From NCBI GenBank assembly GCA_031277395.1, contig JAITML010000005.1:1-64000 (forward strand): a stretch of DNA of 64,000 bases. The letters run 5' to 3'. Below the pieces are notes generated by a model. The model did no database searches. It had not been told where the DNA came from and saw nothing but the letters and a program-made list of their open reading frames with translations. Source of the DNA: Methylobacillus sp. (lineage in GTDB: Bacteria > Pseudomonadota > Gammaproteobacteria > Burkholderiales > Methylophilaceae). The translations under genes were made by a program, and so were the position numbers. Position 1 is the stretch's first letter. Each line of letters begins with the position of its first letter. Of this stretch, positions 39,766 through 48,399 are shown piece by piece.

Positions 39766-40965
39766 ATGAAACATCTGCCACGAATTTTGTTGCTGGCGAC
39801 CGGTGTAAGCGTCGCATTCACTGCCGCTGCCGAGTGTGTGCCGGTCAAAACCGGCAGCAAGGAAGCGTCTTTCTACGAACCTGCATTTTCCGGCCAAACG
39901 CGCACCTGCGCCGTCATCACGAAAACTCCCCTTGTCGGTACCGTTATCGCCAAGGGCTTGACGCAGCCGTGGTCGCTGGAGCCGTTGCCGGACGGGCAAT
40001 GGATAGTGAGCGAAAAACCCGGAACGATGCGTCTGGTTTCCGTCGATGGCAAGCTTGGCCAGCCCATCGCGGGCATTCCGGCGGTGGATGGCAACGGGCA
40101 GGGCGGTCTGCTGGATATCGCGCTCAGTCCCGACTTCAAAAAAGATCGTACCGTTTACTGGAGTTTCTCCGAGCCGCGTCAAGGCGGCAACGGCACGAGT
40201 GTCGCGCACGGCGTACTGTCGGTGGATGGAACGAAAATGGAGCAGGTCAGCGTGATTTTTCATGCGCAACCGACTTACAACAGCCGATTGCATTTCGGCT
40301 CGCGTCTCGCATTCGGGCCGGATGGAATGCTGTACGTCACCACAGGCGAACGCGCGGATTTGCAAACGCGCCCGCTTGCGCAACAACTCAACAACGATTT
40401 CGGCAAGGTGTTGCGCATCAAACCCGACGGCTCGCCCGCGCCGGATAATCCTTTCGTCGGCAAACCCAATGCACTGCCCGAGGTTTACACCTACGGACAC
40501 CGCAATGTGCAGGCTTCCGCGTTTGATGGTGCAGGCCGGCTGTGGACCATCGAGCACGGACCGCGCGGCGGCGATGAGTTGAATCTGATACAACCCGGCA
40601 AAAATTATGGCTGGCCGATTAACAGCTACGGCATCGAATATACCGGCTTCCGCATTGAAAATTCCGTGACGCAAAGTTCCGGGCTGGAACAGCCGGTGTA
40701 TTACTGGGATCCGGTCATCGCGCCCTCCGGTGCGCAGTTTTACAGCGGCGATGAAGTGCCGGAATGGCAGGGCAATCTGTTCATAGGCGCGCTGCGCCAG
40801 GCGCGACTCGTGCGGCTCGTGCTGAAAAATGATCGCGTGGTCGGCGAGGAGCATTTGCTGGTCGAACGCGGTCAGCGCATCCGTGACGTGAAGCAGGGTA
40901 ACGACGGCGCGCTGTATGTCGTTAACGACGATGGCGAATTGCTGCGAATCGGGAAAAAGAAATAG
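39766..40965 (+). CDS. PQQ-dependent aldose sugar dehydrogenase, soluble type
   Basis: A periplasmic beta-propeller enzyme of 399 residues, related to YliI and soluble glucose dehydrogenase. The signal peptide ends near AAAE. GLTQPWSLEPLPDGQWIVSEKPG, LLDIALSPDF, RLHFGSRLAFGPDGMLYVTTGER, YGHRNVQASAF and EHGPRGGDELNLIQPGKNYGWP are the family blocks. They include the His and Arg residues that bind PQQ and substrate. Two Cys near the N-terminus are extra. ATG 39766 follows AAAGGA; start codons upstream lie in the cytochrome gene's end. Confidence 0.9.
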   Translation: MKHLPRILLLATGVSVAFTAAAECVPVKTGSKEASFYEPAFSGQTRTCAVITKTPLVGTVIAKGLTQPWSLEPLPDGQWIVSEKPGTMRLVSVDGKLGQPIAGIPAVDGNGQGGLLDIALSPDFKKDRTVYWSFSEPRQGGNGTSVAHGVLSVDGTKMEQVSVIFHAQPTYNSRLHFGSRLAFGPDGMLYVTTGERADLQTRPLAQQLNNDFGKVLRIKPDGSPAPDNPFVGKPNALPEVYTYGHRNVQASAFDGAGRLWTIEHGPRGGDELNLIQPGKNYGWPINSYGIEYTGFRIENSVTQSSGLEQPVYYWDPVIAPSGAQFYSGDEVPEWQGNLFIGALRQARLVRLVLKNDRVVGEEHLLVERGQRIRDVKQGNDGALYVVNDDGELLRIGKKK

Positions 40966-40986
40966 CCCTTTAAGGGTTTGTTAAGC

Positions 40987-41015
40987 CTGCACTGCTTTAA
41001 TCCCTCGCAGTGCAG
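40987..41015. other. 9-bp perfect hairpin after the dehydrogenase gene
   Basis: CTGCACTGC (40987-40995) and GCAGTGCAG (41007-41015) with an 11-base loop. No U-run follows, so it may stabilise a 3' end or bind a protein rather than terminate. Confidence 0.5.
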
Positions 41016-41080
41016 ACAACCCATATATTTTCGGATAACGCATCTGCGTCGAGTTGCGGTACAAATGCGAATAGAAACAT

Positions 41081-41105
41081 AAAAAAACGGCGCCGCAGCG
41101 CCGCC
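41081..41105 (-). terminator. rho-independent terminator of the His/Asp-rich gene
   Basis: On the minus strand a GGCGGCGC-TGC-GGCGCCG stem is followed by seven T (plus-strand A at 41081-41087). It lies 20 bases past the stop of the minus-strand gene. Confidence 0.85.
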
Positions 41106-41124
41106 AAATTTCCCCGCTTGCTTG

Positions 41125-41496
41125 CTATTCGTGGTGATCGGAATGGTCGTCCTTGCGATCCTTACGATTATTCTTGTGATCGTCCTTATGGTCGTCTTTG
41201 TGATCGTTGCGATGGTCATGCTTGTGATCATCTTTGCGATCGTCCTTGTGGTCGTTCTTGTGATCATTTTTGTGATCGTCATGACGGTCATTTTTGCCGT
41301 TGTCCTGACGATCCTTGCGTGCCGGAGCTTCCGGCTTTTCAGTCGCACGATGGTCAGCATGATTGGCTTCGTTGTGGTGTTCCTGCTGCGCCTTGGTTTG
41401 ATCAGAAGACGGTTGCGCGAATACGGGCGCGGTCGCGGAAGCTGCGAACACACCGGCGATCAGCGCAGCGATAATTCTGGATTTACTCATGGTCAT
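41125..41496 (-). CDS. exported His/Asp/Lys-rich repeat protein
   Basis: A 123-residue protein with a clean signal peptide (AALIAGVFAASATAPVFAQ). The mature part is almost wholly charged: from about residue 62 it repeats short units such as DHKND and DHKDD about a dozen times and ends HSDHHE. Such His/Asp-rich periplasmic tails can bind transition metals or buffer protons; the role is inferred. It is divergent from an OmpR-type regulator gene, sharing a 123-base intergenic region with the dyad GTGAAGTTACAC (about 41512-41523), so it is a likely target of that regulator. Confidence 0.85.
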   Translation of the reverse strand: MTMSKSRIIAALIAGVFAASATAPVFAQPSSDQTKAQQEHHNEANHADHRATEKPEAPARKDRQDNGKNDRHDDHKNDHKNDHKDDRKDDHKHDHRNDHKDDHKDDHKNNRKDRKDDHSDHHE

Positions 41497-41619
41497 TTCC
41501 TTTCTGTTAAATGTGAAGTTACACTTTCAGGCACATTGTCAGTTGGCGAATCTGTTTGCCTCAAGGCGCACAATACCGCTTTCAGCTTTCTTGAATCTTA
41601 CGGAAAATAAAAATTTGGC

Positions 41620-42297
41620 ATGCGTATTTTAATCGTGGAAGATGACCCCGCGCTAGCCGATGGTCTGGCGCGCTCCCTCACACGCGCCGGTTATGCCGTG
41701 GATTGCGCCACGGACGGCGCGATGGCCAATACCTTGTTGCAGGATGCGGTGTATGACCTCGCCATTCTCGATCTGGGCTTGCCCAAAATGGATGGCACCG
41801 AAATACTGCGCCGATTGCGGCAGCGCGGCGGCAAAACGCCGGTGCTGGTGCTTACCGCGCGCGACGCGGTGGAAGACCGGGTGAGCGGGCTTGATCTCGG
41901 CGCAGATGATTACATGACCCAGCCGTTCAACCTGAGCGAGCTGGAAGCCCGCGCACGCGCGCTGATCCGGCGCGGCCAGCTTGGCTCCAACACGGCGCTC
42001 GCTTGCGCCAAACTCATGCTCGACACCGCTGCGCGTCGCGCGTATATCGAAAAAACCGCGCTTGATCTTTCCGCGCGTGAAATCGGTGTTCTGGAAGTAT
42101 TGATGCTGCGCCGCCACAAAGTGGTGAGCAAGGAGCAGATCATGGAGGCGCTGTGCCAGTGGGACAAGGACATCGGCGGCAACGCGATCGAAGTCTATAT
42201 CCACCGCCTGCGCAAAAAACTGGAAACTTCCGGCGTGCATATCCGCACCATACGCGGCCTTGGCTATTTGCTGGAAGAAGAAAGCCATGCCGCCTGA
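41620..42297 (+). CDS. OmpR-family response regulator with altered receiver
   Basis: A 225-residue regulator. The receiver has the acidic pair in VEDDP and phospho-acceptor Asp in LAILDLGLPKMDG. The KPF lysine, near-invariant in receivers, is Gln (DDYMTQPFNLSE). The C-terminal winged helix contains LSAREIGVLEVLMLRRHKVVSKEQIME and VYIHRLRKKL, QseB/TctD-like. It overlaps the kinase gene by 11 bases. If the Gln abolishes phospho-signalling the regulator may be active by other means. Confidence 0.93.
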   Translation: MRILIVEDDPALADGLARSLTRAGYAVDCATDGAMANTLLQDAVYDLAILDLGLPKMDGTEILRRLRQRGGKTPVLVLTARDAVEDRVSGLDLGADDYMTQPFNLSELEARARALIRRGQLGSNTALACAKLMLDTAARRAYIEKTALDLSAREIGVLEVLMLRRHKVVSKEQIMEALCQWDKDIGGNAIEVYIHRLRKKLETSGVHIRTIRGLGYLLEEESHAA

Positions 42298-43669
42298 AAT
42301 TTCACTGCGTCGCCAATTACTGCGCTGGCTGCTGGGGCTGTTGATTCCGCTGGTGTTGCTGGGCGGCATCAGTGCGGCTTTCTGGGCCAATCACTTTTCC
42401 AATCTTGCTTATGATCGCGCCCTGCTCCGTGCGACGCTGGCGCTCACGGATCAGATTTTCGTGATAGATGGCGAGGTGGTGGTGAATTTGCCGGAGAAGG
42501 CGCTGGATCTGCTGGATTACGACAAGGATGATGTCATTTACTATCGTGTGACTGACCCTTCCGGAAAAACGGTTACGGGACAGGCGGATCTGCCGTGGCC
42601 GGACAAAATGCCGCTGCCGCACGAACATGCTTATTACGATGCGGAAATGGGCGGAATGCCGGTGCGCGTTGCCGCTTATGCGCTGCCGCTTGCAGGCACC
42701 AGCGCGCAGGGAATTGCCCTGATTCAGGTGGCTGAAACCACATCCAAGCGCAATCTGCTGGTGAACGATATTATCGCCGCAGTGATGCTGCCTCAAGTGC
42801 TGCTTGTGCTGCTCGCGGGCGCGCTGGTCTATTTTGGCGTAAGGCGCGGGCTTGCGCCGCTCGCGGACTTGCAACGCGCAGTTAATCAACGCTCGTACCG
42901 CGATCTTGGCATGTTGCCGCTGGAACAAGCGCCATCCGAAGCAAGGCCGTTGCTGCGCGCGATGAACGATTTGCTGCGGCGCTTGCAGGAAGGCATTGCG
43001 CATCAGCAACGCTTCACCGCTGATGCTTCGCACCAATTGCGCACACCGCTCGCCGGCATCCGCACCCATGCCGAAATGGCGCTGCGCGAGCAGGATGCGG
43101 CGCAGATACGGCGGGAGCTGGAGTGGATACAAACCGGTACCGTTCAGCTTTCCCATTTGGTGAATCAGTTGCTGGCGTTGTCGCGCGTGGAGCCGGGTTC
43201 GGGAAGTGACATCACGATGCAGATGCTGGATTTGCATGAGCTGGCGCGTGACACCACGGCGGAATGGGTGAATGCGGCGCTGGAAAAACGTATCGACCTC
43301 GGCTTTGAATCTGCGGATGAAACCGTGCGGGTGAACGGTAATGCGATGCTGCTGCGCGAACTGCTCGCGAATCTGCTGGATAACGCGGTTCGCTACAGCC
43401 CGCCCGGCAGCAAGGTGACAGTGATGCTAGGCGCGGCGGACGGTCATATCCAGCTTGCAGTCGAAGACAACGGCTCGGGCATTCCCGAGGCCGAACGTGA
43501 ACGTGTATTCGAACGCTTCCATCGCTTGCAGGACAGCACCGACAGCGGCAGTGGGCTTGGGCTTGCGATCGTGCGCGAAATCGCGCTGCTGCACGGTGCA
43601 GAAATTGTGGCGGAGCCTGGCGTGGATGGCCACGGCACGCGCATGGTGCTGACTTTGCCCGCGCAATAA
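42287..43669 (+). CDS. sensor histidine kinase (QseC/TctE-like)
   Basis: A 460-residue kinase. Helix 1 (about residues 10-32), a periplasmic domain of about 120 residues with acidic DLLDYDKDDVIYY, helix 2 (MLPQVLLVLLAGALVYFGV), then a HAMP-like linker. H-box FTADASHQLRTPLAGIRTH, N-box LLANLLDNAVRYSPPG, G-boxes DNGSGIPEAE and GSGLGLAIV. ATG 42287 starts within the regulator gene. Its stop lies inside the perfect hairpin that follows. Confidence 0.93.
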   Translation: MPPEISLRRQLLRWLLGLLIPLVLLGGISAAFWANHFSNLAYDRALLRATLALTDQIFVIDGEVVVNLPEKALDLLDYDKDDVIYYRVTDPSGKTVTGQADLPWPDKMPLPHEHAYYDAEMGGMPVRVAAYALPLAGTSAQGIALIQVAETTSKRNLLVNDIIAAVMLPQVLLVLLAGALVYFGVRRGLAPLADLQRAVNQRSYRDLGMLPLEQAPSEARPLLRAMNDLLRRLQEGIAHQQRFTADASHQLRTPLAGIRTHAEMALREQDAAQIRRELEWIQTGTVQLSHLVNQLLALSRVEPGSGSDITMQMLDLHELARDTTAEWVNAALEKRIDLGFESADETVRVNGNAMLLRELLANLLDNAVRYSPPGSKVTVMLGAADGHIQLAVEDNGSGIPEAERERVFERFHRLQDSTDSGSGLGLAIVREIALLHGAEIVAEPGVDGHGTRMVLTLPAQ

Positions 43670-43696
43670 AACTGTCCAAAGGCAGTTTTATTGCGC
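43661..43696. terminator. bidirectional hairpin terminator
   Basis: GCGCAATAAAACTG (43661-43674), loop TCCAAAGG, CAGTTTTATTGCGC (43683-43696): a perfect 14-base stem between the convergent kinase and fasciclin genes. The A/T-rich half of the stem gives a T-run in each direction. The kinase TAA is part of it. Confidence 0.7.
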
Positions 43697-43710
43697 GTAT
43701 AAAGCAGAAA

Positions 43711-44172
43711 TCATTTCATCGGAAGTATGGCGGAAAGCGGATGAACCACACCGTTTTCCGCCTTGATGCCACCACCGATTTCGGGCACGTTGTCGATCTT
43801 GACACCGTTGGTCACGGACAGCTTCAACTCGCTGCCGTCCAGCGCCTTTACCTTGCCCGCATCAACTTCGGCCTTGGTAATCGCGCCATTGACGACGTGA
43901 TGGGAAATCATCTTCTTCAATGCTTCCTTGTCGCCCATGAGCTTGTCCAGCTTGGCCTTGGGCATATCGGAGAAAGCCGAATCCACCGGCGCGAACACGG
44001 TGACCGGGCCTGCGCCGGTAAAGGTGTCTTCCATCCCGGCAGTCTTGATTGCTTTCAGCATTACCTTGAATCCGCCGTCGGTATCCATGGTTTCCAAAAG
44101 ATTATCGGCAAACGCGGACATGGAAAAAGTCATGGCCGCCAGCATGGTGGTGGCAAGCAGTTTATATTTCAC
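43711..44172 (-). CDS. fasciclin (FAS1) domain protein
   Basis: A 153-residue exported protein starting at GTG 44170-44172 behind GGAG. The signal peptide ends at SAFAD. A single FAS1 domain fills the rest: VTVFAPVDSAFSDMP (H1 motif), LDKLMGDKEALKKMISHHVVNG, and the terminal GVVHPLSAIL (H2-like). FAS1 proteins mediate adhesion or are envelope-stress products; no specific ligand can be inferred. It is transcribed alone. Confidence 0.9.
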   Translation of the reverse strand: MKYKLLATTMLAAMTFSMSAFADNLLETMDTDGGFKVMLKAIKTAGMEDTFTGAGPVTVFAPVDSAFSDMPKAKLDKLMGDKEALKKMISHHVVNGAITKAEVDAGKVKALDGSELKLSVTNGVKIDNVPEIGGGIKAENGVVHPLSAILPMK

Positions 44173-44292
44173 GATTTAGTCTCCAGAGAAAAGGAATGAA
44201 GTATTTCAAGACAACGAATTGCCCACTGAAAATACGTTTCCTGATTATTTGCCCGTTTTCTTACGCGATCCTTACAACCGTGACCGAGTGGC

Positions 44293-44323
44293 AAAAAAAT
44301 GGCAGCCGAGGGAGGCGGCTGCC
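44293..44323 (-). terminator. rho-independent terminator of the LPS kinase transcript
   Basis: On the minus strand a GGCAGCCG/CGGCTGCC stem (44301-44308 with 44316-44323, seven-base loop) is followed by seven T (plus-strand A 44293-44299). Confidence 0.85.
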
Positions 44324-44484
44324 GAGGGGTACATGCAAGGAGATGGCATCAGGGGATTGATAGATGCCAGAACCTGCTCATGCCGAACAGGTACGCGATC
44401 ATTAAACCAGCCGAAGCTTAATGGAACCTTACGGCGGGCGAAATTATTACTGCCCGGTCATGAAAAGGCCGCGCGGAGCCACAC
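44324..44484 (-). other. long structured 3' untranslated region or small RNA
   Basis: This is the part of the 312-base gene-free gap 44173-44484 between the kinase stop and its terminator. It holds TGGCATC (44344-44350) with GATGCCA (44363-44369) and ACCTG (44372-44376) with CAGGT (44388-44392), two hairpins next to the terminator. No promoter could be assigned, so a 3'-UTR-derived or independent small RNA is only a possibility. The remaining 44173-44292 holds the fasciclin leader and nothing else I can name. Confidence 0.35.
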
Positions 44485-45312
44485 TCATTCAGTCACGCCT
44501 GTCTTGCTTGTAATGAAAGCTGACGCGGGTTGGGTACGACCTTTGCGAATGGCGCGTGATGTTACGGTGCGCCACAGCCATTTGGCATAAGGCGTCAGGC
44601 GCTTGATCTGCAGGTAGGATTTGAAAAACCACATCCGGTCACTGCGGCTCCACATCTGCGATTCGGAATTGAGTGCGTACAGGTCGCGGATCACACAGGC
44701 TGTCTTGAGCGCGCGGACGCGTGACTTTTCCAGATCAATCACGCGCACCTCTATGCTGCCGTCAGCGTTGACGCGGGTGAAGACATGCTTGGGGAATAAA
44801 CAATTATGCTGGATGTGATGGACGTGCATGTTACGCAACAGGTCGGCGATTGCCGCGAGCATGCGCCGCCGGATCGCCTGTGGTGGCGCACCGGTTTGCA
44901 GCCAGCGTTGCACGCGATCTTCCATCGAAACGAAGCCGGTCAACTCTTCGGTAATGAGAATCGCCCGCTCGTCCTTGCCTACCTTGCGCATGGCAAAATA
45001 TACCGGTTCCAGTGTCGGGATGCCGCGCGCACGGTAGAGAAGGATGCGCCTGAATTCGCGCAGGAAAGTGGGGGCGCCGCGTAGCGGGTGTGTCCACAAA
45101 CGCGCTTTGTGGTTTTCCTGACGCTTGAGGAAAACGGCACAACTGCCACCGCCGGGCAATTCCAGTTCACAGCGCGAGACGCCACTCCAGCCACCGCGGC
45201 GATGATTGGGTTCCTCGAACCAGTCTGCCTTGTGTTTCCACAGCGCATCAAAATCCGTCAGGTCGTTGTGGGCGAGGATGGGCCGCCAACGTTCACTGAT
45301 GAAGTCTGCCAT
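44485..45312 (-). CDS. lipopolysaccharide kinase (InaA/WaaP-like)
   Basis: A 275-residue kinase-fold protein of the Kdo/WaaP/InaA family. ELELPGGGSCAVFLKRQENH contains the glycine loop and ATP-binding Lys. TFLREFRRILLYRARGIPT is the next family block, with ILITEELTGFVSMED the hinge. The catalytic site appears as HVHHIQHNCLFPKHVF, with a degenerate His-x-Asn form of the HxD motif, and VRVIDLEKSR provides the metal-binding Asp. Likely phosphorylates LPS core sugars. One base separates its start from the stop of the methyltransferase gene upstream. Confidence 0.88.
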   Translation of the reverse strand: MADFISERWRPILAHNDLTDFDALWKHKADWFEEPNHRRGGWSGVSRCELELPGGGSCAVFLKRQENHKARLWTHPLRGAPTFLREFRRILLYRARGIPTLEPVYFAMRKVGKDERAILITEELTGFVSMEDRVQRWLQTGAPPQAIRRRMLAAIADLLRNMHVHHIQHNCLFPKHVFTRVNADGSIEVRVIDLEKSRVRALKTACVIRDLYALNSESQMWSRSDRMWFFKSYLQIKRLTPYAKWLWRTVTSRAIRKGRTQPASAFITSKTGVTE

Positions 45313-46029
45313 CTATTTTTTCACGCGTAGCACATAGGTACGCCACTTTTCCAGGTATTTGATGAAATCGACATGGCCGACCACATCAAGATTGGCAGCA
45401 GCGAAGTCATGTTCAAGGTCGGCACGCTTGAAGACGAAACGGTCGCGCGGATAGTCGGAACCGCGCTCACGCTCCTTGCGTTCTTCGTTGACTTTGTGAC
45501 GCCAGGCGCGGATGTTGCCGTCAACCCAGAGTGAGACAAGCACCGTATCACTGCTGATACGGGCGAATTCCTTGAGCATCAACACGCGGTCTTCGCTCTT
45601 CTCGATGTGGTGCAGCAGACGGATACTGAAGACGCATTTGACAAAGTTATCCGGCAGTCCGGTATCGAAGGCTGAGCAGCAGAACGAGTTTTCGATTCGC
45701 GCGACGACTTCATGCGGGCGCAGTTTGAGGCCGGTATCTATCATGGCCTGGCTGTTGTCGGCAACGTAAATCTTGCGTTGCGGCGCTTCGGCCAGCATGG
45801 CCCAGAAGCGACCCGTGCCGCAGGGCAGATCAAGTACCGAACTGGGCCTGCCCGCCATGACGAGCGCCTTGCGCGCCATGCCAACTTCGCGCCAGGTCGA
45901 TAAGCGCCGCCAGAAACCGGTGTTGTGTTTGTTGAAATACTTCCGCGCATGTTCGGGATCGTATTTCTCGGAAAATTCGTAGTGTGGAGAGGTGGACATG
46001 CCGGAATCGCCTGATCGAGAGTGCGTCAT
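45313..46029 (-). CDS. class I SAM-dependent methyltransferase
   Basis: A Rossmann-fold methyltransferase of 238 residues (or 228 from the ATG at 45997-45999). The SAM motif I is VLDLPCGTGRFW; IYVADNSQAMI is motif II; CSAFDTGLPDNFVKCVFSIRLLHHIE covers motifs III-IV. It is upstream of, and in the same transcript as, the LPS kinase, so a lipid or LPS substrate is plausible but not shown. Neither start has a clear ribosome site. Confidence 0.85.
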   Translation of the reverse strand: MTHSRSGDSGMSTSPHYEFSEKYDPEHARKYFNKHNTGFWRRLSTWREVGMARKALVMAGRPSSVLDLPCGTGRFWAMLAEAPQRKIYVADNSQAMIDTGLKLRPHEVVARIENSFCCSAFDTGLPDNFVKCVFSIRLLHHIEKSEDRVLMLKEFARISSDTVLVSLWVDGNIRAWRHKVNEERKERERGSDYPRDRFVFKRADLEHDFAAANLDVVGHVDFIKYLEKWRTYVLRVKK

Positions 46030-46074
46030 TATGCCACAAATGGCGGCTGCTTAATCAGCAGTCCGGGTCAAACC

Positions 46075-48306
46075 CTAGCCAATTTGCCACCACGCAGGCA
46101 GCAGATCGCGCACTTCCTTTTGCGCGTAGCGGTCGTCGATGAGATGTATTGTACCGGTGTCCTGCGTGGTGCGGATTACGCGTCCCGCCGCCTGCACCAC
46201 TTTTTGCAGGCCGGGATAAAGATAGGTGTATTCGTAACCCTGGCCGAAAATTGTTTCCATGCGCGCGCGCATTTGCTCGTTGACTTCGTTGATCTGCGGC
46301 AAACCTATGGTTGCGATGAACGCGCCGACCAGCCGCTCGCCCGGCAGGTCTATGCCTTCACCGAATGCACCGCCCAGCACCGCGAAGGCGATGCCTTGCG
46401 AATCCGGCGTGAAGCGGCTCACAAATGCCTCACGCTCCTGCTCGTTCATGGCGCGCGATTGCCGCCATGCGGGAATTTCGGGAAAGCGTTCGGTGAACAA
46501 TGCATACACTTGTTCGAGATAATCGAAACTGCTTGCGAACATCAAATAATTTCCCGGTCGTTCGCGGTACTGCTTTGCCATCAACTGCACGATGGGCATG
46601 AGCGAATGTTTGCGCCGCAAAAAACGCGTGGAAATATGATCCACCGCGCGCACACGCAGCTGCTCGGGCGAAAACGGTGAAGGCACATCCATAAACGGCG
46701 TCCCTTCCGGCAGACCCAGCATGTCGGCGTAAAAATGCGCGGGACTCAACGTTGCCGAAAACAGCGTAGCCGATTGCGCGGCCTCAAACCGTGCCTTGAA
46801 AAACGGCGCAGGTACCACATTGCGTATGCACAGCATGGTGTCGTCGCGGCTGCGCGTCACGTCGAAAATGGAATGCGTGTCGAATGATTCCGCGAGCGTT
46901 GCGAATTGCATTGCATCGAAATAAAAATTGAGCAGACTTGCATCGTCCGTGGTCGGATGCTCCGCGAGATAATCGGTGATGCGAGTTACCGCATGTTGCA
47001 AGGCAAAACGCAGCTCATCGTTTATTGCCGGATAAACTTCATAAGGTGCGTCCTGCTGTTCGATCAGGCGCTCCCATGCGAATGCCAATTTATCCAGCGC
47101 AGGCTTCAGCACTCTGGGCGCGTGCGCGCGCATCTGCTCCAGCGCAGTCTGATTTAACGTCGCGCTGTACATGCCGCGCCCGCGTTCCACCATGTTATGC
47201 GCCTCATCAACCAGCACGCTCACGCGCCATTCGTTGAGCAACGTGCCCGCGTACAACAGTGCATATAAATCGAAATAATAGTTGTAGTCAGCGATCACCA
47301 CGTCCGCCCAGTTGGCGAGATCCTGCGCGAGGAAATACGGGCAAATTTGATGCTCGCGTGCGACTTCACGCGCCGTATCACGATCAAGAAAACCGCGTTC
47401 CAAAGCAGCGCGACGCGCCTCCGGCAGACGATCATAAAATCCTTTCGCAAGCGGGCAGGATTCACCGTGGCAGGATTTTCCCGGGTGCTCGCAGGCCTTT
47501 TCGCGAGCGACCAGTTCCAGCACGCGCAGTTCGAGATTCGGATTGGCTGCACGCAATGTGGTAAGCGCATCCAGAGCCAACCCGCGCCCTGAAGTTTTGG
47601 CGGTAAGGAAAAAAATCTTGTCGAGTTTTTTCTCCGGCATCGCCTTCAACAGCGGGAACAAGGTACCCAGTGTTTTTCCTATGCCTGTTGTCGCCTGCGC
47701 CATGAGGCAGCGATCGAGACGCGCGGTTTTGTACACCGCTTCGGAAAGCAAACGCTGCCCCGCGCGAAACTCGGAATGCGGAAATTCAAGCGCCGCGAGC
47801 GCCGCGTCACGCGTATGCCTGTGCGCCACTTCGCGGTCGGCCCAGGCTTGCAGTTTTTCACACTGTTGCGCGAAAAAGGTTTGTAGCTCCAGCGCGGAAA
47901 AATGTTCCGTGAGGGGAAATTCCTCTTTGTTGGAAACGTTGTAATACACCAGCGCGGTGTCGATTTTTTCAAGTCCGCGCTCTTCCGCCATGAGGTGAGC
48001 GTATATCTTCGCCTGCGCCCAGTGCAGATGACGGTGATTCTCCGGTATGCGCTCCGGCAGGCCCTTGAAAGTCTTGATTTCTTCCAGCAGATTGTCCTGT
48101 GGGTCATAGCCGTCGGCGCGGCCGCGCACAAAGAGATTGCCGTATTCGCCCGCGAGCGGAATTTCGGTGAGATAGCCGGGTGGTCGGCGTGAAGTTACGA
48201 TGTTGTGCCCCAGCATGCCTTCGATTGCGGTGGGCGCGGGCGTGAAGCGCTGGTCGAGATCGCCGGTGCGCGCAACAAGGTCGCACAGTGCGCGAACCGA
48301 AATCAC
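46075..48306 (-). CDS. PD-(D/E)XK nuclease fused to Rad3/XPD-type DNA helicase
   Basis: A 743-residue DNA repair helicase of the DinG/XPD superfamily 2. The N-terminal 130 residues look like a Cas4/RecB-type nuclease: VRGRADGYD, LLEEIKTFKG (E-x-K) and WAQAKIYAHLM. The helicase has Walker A TTGIGKTLG, four Fe-S cysteines (CEHPGKSCHGESC and the Cys of ICPYF), DEAH in LVDEAHNM, and motif VI-like QAAGRVIRT. The start is GTG 48304-48306; the frame stays open upstream without a good start. It stands alone; chromosomal repair is the likely role. Confidence 0.88.
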   Translation of the reverse strand: MISVRALCDLVARTGDLDQRFTPAPTAIEGMLGHNIVTSRRPPGYLTEIPLAGEYGNLFVRGRADGYDPQDNLLEEIKTFKGLPERIPENHRHLHWAQAKIYAHLMAEERGLEKIDTALVYYNVSNKEEFPLTEHFSALELQTFFAQQCEKLQAWADREVAHRHTRDAALAALEFPHSEFRAGQRLLSEAVYKTARLDRCLMAQATTGIGKTLGTLFPLLKAMPEKKLDKIFFLTAKTSGRGLALDALTTLRAANPNLELRVLELVAREKACEHPGKSCHGESCPLAKGFYDRLPEARRAALERGFLDRDTAREVAREHQICPYFLAQDLANWADVVIADYNYYFDLYALLYAGTLLNEWRVSVLVDEAHNMVERGRGMYSATLNQTALEQMRAHAPRVLKPALDKLAFAWERLIEQQDAPYEVYPAINDELRFALQHAVTRITDYLAEHPTTDDASLLNFYFDAMQFATLAESFDTHSIFDVTRSRDDTMLCIRNVVPAPFFKARFEAAQSATLFSATLSPAHFYADMLGLPEGTPFMDVPSPFSPEQLRVRAVDHISTRFLRRKHSLMPIVQLMAKQYRERPGNYLMFASSFDYLEQVYALFTERFPEIPAWRQSRAMNEQEREAFVSRFTPDSQGIAFAVLGGAFGEGIDLPGERLVGAFIATIGLPQINEVNEQMRARMETIFGQGYEYTYLYPGLQKVVQAAGRVIRTTQDTGTIHLIDDRYAQKEVRDLLPAWWQIG

Positions 48307-48399
48307 ATAACGGAACGGATCAGCCTCGTTTTCCGAGACCAGCAGATTGGGAGCGAGCTTGATGGCGGAATCCTGCCAGCAACTTGATGGAAGAGCGAA

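Noticed and set aside
41125..41310. CRISPR-like short repeats
   Set aside because: The repeats are in-frame codon repeats of a low-complexity protein with no spacers.
41122..41610. Very hydrophobic open frame antisense to the His/Asp-rich gene
   Set aside because: Antisense of DHK-type codons automatically gives Val/Ile/Leu runs; the minus strand has a signal peptide and its own terminator.
44219..44590. 123-codon plus-strand frame between fasciclin and LPS kinase genes
   Set aside because: Runs through a terminator hairpin and into the opposite coding region; no ribosome site or protein-like composition.
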